Positions 12,601-21,600 of a DNA stretch of 64,000 bases are shown piece after piece. The position numbers and the translations under genes are program-made. The notes beneath the pieces are model-generated. The model was not told the DNA's origin and did not search any database. It saw only the letters and a program-made list of their open reading frames with translations. Origin of the DNA: Onchidella celtica. Taxonomy: Eukaryota; Mollusca; Gastropoda; Systellommatophora; Onchidiidae. Numbering within the stretch: the first letter of the stretch is position 1; the number at the start of each line of letters is the position of its first letter. The stretch lies in assembly GCA_963931925.1 (NCBI GenBank), contig OZ007570.1, positions 55,713,080-55,777,079 on the forward strand, in the 5' to 3' direction.

Positions 12601-15600
12601 ACTCAAGATTCAGGACCTGTATCCCGTTCCTGTGCACACCGTCCTGTCTGTTCCCCCGCCTCATGGTGGTTACTTTACCATCAGAAACCCAGATGGAGAT
12701 GCCTCTGCGGTCAACGGAGACCTCTTGCGGTTATTTCACCCCCCAGTGGTCAACACACGTCCACAGCACCCGCCTCCACTGCCTGCGTCGACCGATGTCT
12801 GGTACTTCCCGGCTCACCACCCTTGCCAGCCACCTGCAGCCCGACCGGACCCTCAACCTGGGATGACAACTTCCCAACGCCTACCTCCTGTGCGACGGTC
12901 CAGCCGCCGACACAGACAACCCCAGAGATTGGACCTCTGACTCTTATTAGTGATTAACATTAGACATTGACTGTGAGTGCAGAAAGAGCAGGGGAGCGCA
13001 CCCATCAAGATCCCCCTAGTTTCCATTAGGCCAGAAGACAGACCGACGATCAAGTGAGCCCCGCCTCCAGATTTTAAGTTAGAGAGTATGCCCATGTTGG
13101 CTTTCTCCACAGCTTAGTTACGATGACTTTTAATGCCTATGTTGACCTTACCTTTTTCATTGCACTAGTGCCCTTATAGCATATTGTCTTTTTTTGTACT
13201 GTTCGATCCTACGTTAACCCTGATAGTGGTCTGGGACCACCGTTGCAGGTCTGGGACCTGTTGTTTTGTCCATATGATGTAATTTACTACAGCCAGAGCT
13301 GAGACTGTTGTGTACATCTTCAGGATGCCAGTAGTAACTTAGCCGGTTCACGCCACCTGTTAGTAGTTATAAAGAGGATGGACCATTGTTGTACTTCGGT
13401 TCACTGTGTGTATTTTGCAATTGTTCTACCCTAAGTGATGGTATCATAGCCCCTTAGAGTTTGATTATACCTTCAGTGGTCTTTTGTAAACCTTTGAATT
13501 GATGTATGTGTCACGTAAGGGACTACGTGACTTAGCAGGGGAGAATGTGAGAGGATGAACGATTTTCTATTTTTAATATGTGCTTTCATGGTAACTCTGG
13601 TGCGTGAGTGAGGGACGGCCACTCATAGTAGTTTATGGACACTTGGCCGAGTACCATTAATTGGATTATTTCCCTTGTAATACTAGCGCGGGACCCGTTA
13701 TTCACATCACGGTGAAAAGCGCGCATTTTGATTGGTCAGTTGGAAATGTACCGGGCTTCCAACTCTTATATCATGGCTTTGAGTTTCTTACAACTCGCTC
13801 ACTCGTTGTTATCCACCGACAGAAAGACGGGAACCCGAATTCATTTTTGAGAGTAGACAATACCCTATCGGTACAAAATAGGTACTCATGATAACGTTTG
13901 TTATCAATGGAGATACGTCGTATTAATGGACGAAAGTATCCCGCACAAAATTGTCGAATGTTGTTAGTCCTGACACTTTGAAAATTTATATTAAAACTAC
14001 TACCGAGTTTCTGGTATAAGTAGTCAGTTAGAATTTTAGCAGCAAGTTTCCAATTTATAATGGTACCAATTTTGTCGTACTTTGATGCACATATCCTATT
14101 GAAATAATTAATAAGAGGGTCTCGGATTTAAAGCAAACTATGAGTTAGACGCATGTTATCCCCGATAAATCCAACCTGGGTCAAATTTATTCAATTATTG
14201 CTGGAGGGGTCGTTAGAGTAATTTCTGCAGTTTACTGGGATACCTAATTGACTTTTGTGTGCACCCTTTTAACCGTACTGTAAATTCGATTGTGTTAGGA
14301 CCCTAACCGGTTATGTTGTCGGGCTGGACTCCATGTCCGAGCCTTTCACTTGTGCAACACGGGCTACGTAATAGCTCTCTCGGACGTCCGCGCGGGCTAA
14401 TAAATAAGATGCGGTTCGAGTGGTCAAGACACTCCATCATAGACGCAGAGACAGAGCCGACGCTTGCCATCGCCACCCCGCCCCATAAGGCATGTAGCGG
14501 TAGCACAGGACCCGGAGAAACTTTGGGTAAGTTGGAGACTATTATATTAGAAGTGACTTTAATTTGCGCACCCCCCCCCCCCTTTTTCTTGGATGCCACG
14601 TAGAGAATGCTGATCTACAGAGACTATTATGAGTCCGGCTCAACGGTAATTGCCATTGTCATTGGACGTGTAGGATGCGCGATGCAGCGCAGTGTCTTGA
14701 TATTGTGACTTTATTGTCAAAGTTAACGTTTGCGGTGCTAGATGATAATGATGGCTCGCTAACCAAGCTATCACGATTTGCTTGTGTGCATATATATAGT
14801 GTGTGTGTAGCATTGCCTTGTTGTGGTGGGCAGTGAGGATTTCCTGACATGTTGATGTGGATGGCTTATGTTACAGCGAGCGGCACTGCACACTTGATTG
14901 TATTACGGGTATTTGTGTACCTTGCCAGTACCACTATGCTATAGAGAGCAGTGTGATTGTGATTGCGTGTTTAGTGTTTAAGATGTGTAATTAGTTACAT
15001 GTATTGGAGATGTATAATATTAGTTGGGCCTCACATGGGTGAGCCCCAGGATTGTTCTATGTGCGGCGGTGGATGAACAATGTTTCAGTGAGTCTACACA
15101 TGTTGCAATGAGTCTCGCCGACATATATATATATATCATGTGCATGTATTATGGTTATCCAGATGTATTATGCTTCTATGAGTTTCGTGTGTGAAGGACA
15201 GTTTCATTTTAAGGAATGTACACATTACTTTATGTATCTAGTGGTGTGTCATACACATGTTAGCCTGGCGGCATAGCTCCGCGGCTAAGGTCAAAGGGCA
15301 TGACCCTTCAGTATCGATTGGGAAGGGAGGTAACCCATACAATAGCCCTGGGGCGGGTTAGTACTAATAATGGGAGTGGGCCTATGAGGATGGCCTGCAT
15401 TGGGATGCAGCGTCTGTGTTATGGACGGTCAGTGGGCCATGTTGGCCACTGCGTTATTATTTTATGGAATGGCCACTCTGGATGTGCTGTACACCGGCTC
15501 AGTGGAGCGAAACTATTGTGTTCTTGCCCCTTCATTTGTTATGTCCTTCATACTTTGATTAGTACATTAGTTTATGTTGCCAGTGTACTAGGAAACTCCT

Positions 15601-18600
15601 TGTGTATATGCTATAGCCACTTGTAGTTGTTATTCATTAACCTTAGCGCTATTTTATTCCATGCATACATATCCAGTTGGTTATTGCTTAAATTCTATAT
15701 TATGTTGTTGTTTGATTTAATACTATCACTATATATGTCCACCATTGATTGCTTGATTAATGTTGTCATTATATCCTAATCATATTTTTGTCTTTTTCTC
15801 TTGTTCCAGCTTATGGCTGGTTGGGCTTCTTTTTCTTGGCTTCTTTTTTTTTGTTGGTAGTGATACCTTTGTTAGGCTTTTTGAATAAATAAGATTGCCA
15901 GCAGAACCCTGTGTTTGTTAATCCTGTGTATCCTAAAGGGAGTTACTATTGAACCCACGCAGTAACCACATTAGCCACTCGTAGTTCATCCAACAATAAG
16001 ACTGTAGTAACTTTAAAATTTGATTTTTTATATATTTTCAACTACATTCAAATCTGCGTCGAATGATCTTGGTTCTAGACTCCTAAGCCGAAAAATAATT
16101 GAATTATAGCAAAACTCTCAAAATGTCATTGTCACGAGACCAGTAGTGCCAAACTCAAACAGTTTTTTGCTTTTCCCGAAAAGTACTCCAGACCAGGTAC
16201 TGCAGTTGTACGGAACGATGACGAATCACAACTGCTTGTAGGGAATAAAAACTGAGACAGTCATACACCGTGGACACATAACATAATTATGTTATTGTAC
16301 TCACCCGATTCAGTCCTACAGCCATACGCTGGCTATCATAGTTCCACTTTACACTGGACACATATTTTGAAGCTTCTGGTAATAAATGTTCGTCCATCCT
16401 TCTTGGGTCATCTTTCCCTAGAATACTTGCCTCATTCGCTGTTGCGTTCCAGATAAAGGGGGTGTTTCCTAACGCCACAGCTAGGATGTTGTTGTTTCCC
16501 CAGTCCATCGGGCTGAAAAGAAGAATTTATGAAATAATGACTACTTAAACTTTCACAAACACTATCTTCACTGCAACTGGCCTGTCTACTAAATGTCACT
16601 TCTATCTATTGAAGTACCCACCCAGAAACACATCCAGGAGCATCGTATATAGCCCCCTAGAAAAGGCAAACTGAAACTATTACCTAGGTAGTTATTATTT
16701 CCATGAACAAAAAGGAAGACAAATGTGAAATACAATGAACTGTAATACACTTCACAGATCAGATAATGTACTCAATTATATAATACCGGTACTATAATGG
16801 AGCTAGAGTATGAATAAACACCTGATAATTCAATCCGTGACTCTGTGTCAAAAAAATTAATGAACCTGCCTCAAGTTTTGACGAAGTACGTGGAAACGAC
16901 CATTTTGAACAAAATTTCGTCTTTTACATTATTTATTATTGTTGCTGGTCGAATATCAACTTTAAATGTCAAACCTGTGTATTCTCCGAGTCAACGGGCC
17001 TAACTAGGTAGTGTAATGTGCATACAGTCACCACTGCCTTGTGCTTTACTGTACTGGCCTTTATCCTAAAACCTGACAGGAATTTCTTTTTAGTTAAAAA
17101 AAAAACAAAAAACAAAAAAAATTCATGGCTCTCCCGGACCCTAAATTCTGGACATTCCTGTAAACATACCGGGCATCTGGCAGGTCTTCTGTAAAGTACT
17201 GAAAATCTTGTTCGAGTTGATTAAAAGCTCAGAAACATTGTACGAAAACTGCTCTGCCCCTTCTCCTTTGCCATAGTTTCGGAATTTACTGAAAATGAGA
17301 TTCTAATCAAACTTAGTGATCACGCCAAGAACACCGTTTACCCGGCGGGACAGAAGTGCGTCACAGCTCTAAGTTAATGGCATAAGTCATTTTGGACACT
17401 TTTGAGATTCCTGTCATTTGGTGACTTATGCCGTTATGATTGTATTGGATGATTACATTTTCCTATTAGTACAATTCTATTTCTATAATACTAGCCGACC
17501 CGCGCAAGATCAATCTTGCATATTTTTCTTGTACCAAGCCCAGCTATATATCTACATGTAGATCTAAGTTGCATTATACACTTGAATCCGATGCAAAGAA
17601 GAATAAATCTTTTTGTTACACCACAATTCCTTGCAGAATACATCGATGGAATAAAACGACTTTTGGTCGGAAATGTGTAAAAAAAATAGTGAAGGAGAGC
17701 GCAGTTTCCGGTCACATTTTTCGATTCTATCCGATGAAAATGAGTGTTTTTGCGGCTCAAAAGTTTTTAATATAAATAATAGTAAAGACTGATTTTAGTC
17801 GAAAAATGAATGTGTCCACGTAACTCTTCGTCAAAAATTGATGCAGTACACCAAGTTTCATGATTTTTGATGTCGTAGTCGCGAAGTTTTAGCTGCTTAC
17901 AGGTTCACCCTCTAGCTCAATTATAGTAAGATTATCTGATAGCTCCCATGGCCAGGAATGTAATGAACCGTCAGTTGCCTGTTGGCATAAATCTGACACT
18001 ATAATGCCATTGCCGTAGAGCAGTGACGAGTGAGTCATACTTGCAATAAAAGTCATCCCTGAGATCAGGAAGTGCCAAAACTCGTTCAGGACGCATGAAT
18101 GGAAGTCGCTTCTTTTGGGGTGGTGATACAGGTCCAAATGGTGAGGACAAACTTGTATTGAATGGTGAAAACAAGTCAGAACATGGACTTCTGTGGGAGG
18201 GTGAATCATAGCTGTAATCATGAAAAAAAAAAGTACAAGGAAATGGAATGGAAAATAACTTAATTAGTAAAGGTCCGGCGCACACGAGTGATTTTTAAGT
18301 TGCCCAATCCGAGGAACTATCCAGTTACCAGACTAGAAAAACGGTACCACTGTAACTATTTTGAAGCGCTAAGTGATTTTTTTAATCACGGCAGCTAAAA
18401 AGAAAAAAAAATCACCGCTTGTTCCATTTTTCGGGCGATGAACTTGTTGCCGATAAAAATGACACACAGGAAATAACAGATCTAGAGTACTCGTGCACAC
18501 CAGTGTGATTTTTCATTCAAGTGATCTGCTGAGTTTGCCCATTCATTTGCTTTTGTTTTGCCGAATAATCAGAATTATTTATCTATATCAGACTAGGAAT

Positions 18601-21600
18601 TTGGTTTGGTCATGCAAACAACAACGACATCAGCACAAGTACAGTGTCATTTAATGCGTAAAAAATACACAAAATGATACGTGTAATGAAGTAGGTAAAA
18701 CAGTCAATCTGTGTGGTGTTTGTCTGTATGTCTCTCTCTCTCTCAGACACACACATAAGCGCAATCTTTCTCGGACTTTCACTTTGAAGACTTTCTTCTC
18801 CGCTCTTTCTCTGTTTCACTCCTCCCCCTCTTTCTCAGACTCTCTTTTTTTGGAGACTATCTATTTCGTCGCTCTTTTTCTTTCTCTCCCTCTCTTTCTC
18901 AAACTCTCTTTCTACGCCCCCTCTCTCGCCCTCGCCCCCCCCCCCCCTTCTCTCTCTCTCTTTCTTCGCATATCCCTGTCCCATCCTCTCAGATTACCTG
19001 GAATAAGCAGAAAATGACAGAACCCTTTGAAAGGGTTTGTGATTAAATGCCACATTTAAATGTTGCTTGTACGCTCTCTCTTCTGGGCTTTCTGAATTCT
19101 CCAACTCTTCAGAAGGATTCTGGTGTGTAGGATGGTCTGGGGACAAGATCGCTGCTGCTGGGGTATCTTTCAGAAGTCTGTGGGCGCTTTCAAAATCCAG
19201 TTTCCGGCGACAGGGAATAAAACTTCAGGCAAAGATGGTCAAAATATTGTATTATTTTCATGAAAAGTTTTTTTCAGGATAAATAATCGTCAAATGATTA
19301 GTCTGTATGTTGTAACTGTCTGTAAATAGAAAATTAAATGGAAATAAAAAGATACGCGTCCAGATAGTGTTTACGCCGAATAAAATATTTAATTTTCTGC
19401 CTTACGTGTACTAGCATTAGCAGTAGGCTTTTTAAGAGGTCATTGGTTATGGACACAAAACGCAAGATGGAGTCATGCCAAATACTGCTGGTAAGCAAAA
19501 GCCACAGATTAATCGCTGTATGTCATCTATGTGCTTGTGGAGTCTGGTGTCGAGAGTGTCCCTCTTGCCGGCTATTCTGAGCAGTCTTTGCTAGCAAAGT
19601 ACAGGCTGACTCTGAGCTGATTGTTGTTATCCTCCACTTTTTTGCTACTTGACAAAATAGGGCGGGTAGTTGGTGGGTAGGATCTCCTTGTGAACCACAG
19701 ACTAATAAAATACCCAGACGTGGGCTGTGTCGTTTTTTACGGAATGTCCCGAGCGGCGACCGTATAACCAACATGGCCGCTGCTCGGGAAATTCCGATTC
19801 TAGTTCTATCTGCAGTAGAAATTTCTTTTTATTTGTCAAGATTGGTTGTACATGTATTAATTTCTTGGTACGGAACCAAACTTCCGCGTTCAGTAGGCGC
19901 GTCAAAATGGTGTCATTCAAAATTGTAGCTATGCTGAAGCGTCGGTCGCTACCGTAAACCTAAAATGCCGGATGGTTCATGACCTTTCGCTGTTTTGTGA
20001 CGTCACACAATGGGATCATCCAGTCTGGGTATTTTATTAGTTTGTGTTGTGACTTTACCTACCTATTTTTATGTATATTCTGTCAATCGTCTCGCTTTTT
20101 CCTAGCACAAAATGACATGCTCTCTCCAAACTCAAACTCAGGACTCAAACTTGACAATATAGATAATCATAGTTCCCCTCAGCGGACAACTGTTTTAACA
20201 ACCTAGCTATACTGCCTCTTTCTTTCAATTAGATTACAAGAATATTTGTCATCAGCTCTGTTTGGGATGCTGGCCGTACATTTTGTGGGGTTCTGAAGCT
20301 ACGAGAAGGTTCTTTCATCTTTTCAAGGGGGGTTTATGTGAGAGGATGAACGACTTTCTATTTTTAATGTGCTTTCATGGTAACTCTGGTGCGTGAGTGA
20401 GGGACGGCCACTCATAGTAGTTTATGGGCACTTGGCAGAGTACCATTAATTGGATTATTTCCCTTGTAATACTAGCGCGGGACCCGTTATTCACATCACG
20501 GTGAAAAGCGCGCATTTTGATTGGTCAGTTGGAAATGTTGACCACCGGGCTTCCAACTCTTATATCATGGCTTTAAGTTTCTTACAACTCGCTCCTTCGT
20601 TGTTATCCACCGACAGAAAGACGGGAACCCGAATTCATTTTTGAGAGTAGACAATACCCTATCGGTACAAAATAGGTACTCATGATAACGTTTGTTATCA
20701 ATGGAGATACGTCGTATTAATGGACGAAAGTATCCCGCACAAAATTGTCGAATGTTGTTAGTCCTGACACTTTGAAAATTCATATTAAAACTATTACCGG
20801 GTTTCTGGTATAAGTAGTCCGTTAGAATTTTAGCTGCAAGTTTCTACTTTATAATGGTACTAATTTCGTTGTACTTTGATGCACATGTCCTATTGAAATA
20901 ATTAATAAGAGGATCTCGGATTTACAGTAAACCACGAGTTAGACGCATGTTATCCCCGATAAATCCAACCTGGGTCAAATTTATTCAATTATTGCTGGAG
21001 GTCCCCTGCATTTCTGCAGTTTACTGGGATACCTAATTGACTTTTGTGTGCACCCTTTTAACCGTACTGTAAATTCGATTGTGTTAGGACCCTAACCGGT
21101 TATGTTGTCGGGCTGGACTCCATGTCCGAGCCTTTCACTTGTGCAACACGGGCTACGTAATAGCTCTCTCGGACGTCCGCGCGGGCTCATAAATAAGATG
21201 CGGTTCGAGTGGTCAACACACTCCATCATAGACGCAGAGACAAGAGCCGACAGCACAGTGAACCCAGCCCAGCAACCCGGGCCCGTAGCAGCTCAGAGGC
21301 TTGCCGACGCTTGCCATCGCCACCCCGCCCCATAAGGCATGGAGCGGTAGCGCAGGACCCGGAGAGACTTTGGGTAAGTTGGAGACTATTATATTAGAAG
21401 TGACTTTAATTTGCGCACCCCCCCCCCCTTTCTTGGATGCCGCGTAGAGAATGCTGATCTACAGAGACCATTATGAGTCCGGCTCAACGGTAATTGCCAT
21501 TGTCATTATTCGTGTAAGATGCGCTTTGCAGTACAGTGTCTTGATATTGTGACTTTATTGTCAAAGTTAACGTTTGCGGTGCTAGATGATAATGATGGCT

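Larger units (their letters stand above)
9994..15995 (+). mobile_element. Young, internally deleted LTR retrotransposon (Ty3/gypsy-like), 6.0 kb
   Basis: Two LTRs of about 2.45 kb (9994-12442 and 13546-15995) flank only 1.1 kb. Direct comparison by eye shows a single difference, one extra C in a C-run (12 versus 11). The LTRs begin TGTGAGAG and end CCAACA, and the element is flanked by ATAA on both sides (9990-9993, 15996-15999). A tRNA-Leu-like primer-binding site and a purine tract sit at the expected places. Gag, protease, reverse transcriptase and most of integrase are absent, so it must have been mobilised by proteins from elsewhere. It lies in the 7.9 kb intron 3 of the Cdc20/Fzr-like gene in antisense orientation. 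A solo LTR of the same family is at 20337-22873. Confidence 0.95.

Noticed and set aside
9994..15995. Tandem segmental duplication as explanation for the 2.45-kb repeats
   Set aside because: TG...CA ends, primer-binding site, polypurine tract and flanking ATAA duplication fit an LTR retrotransposon; the solo copy with its own TTTA duplication confirms it.
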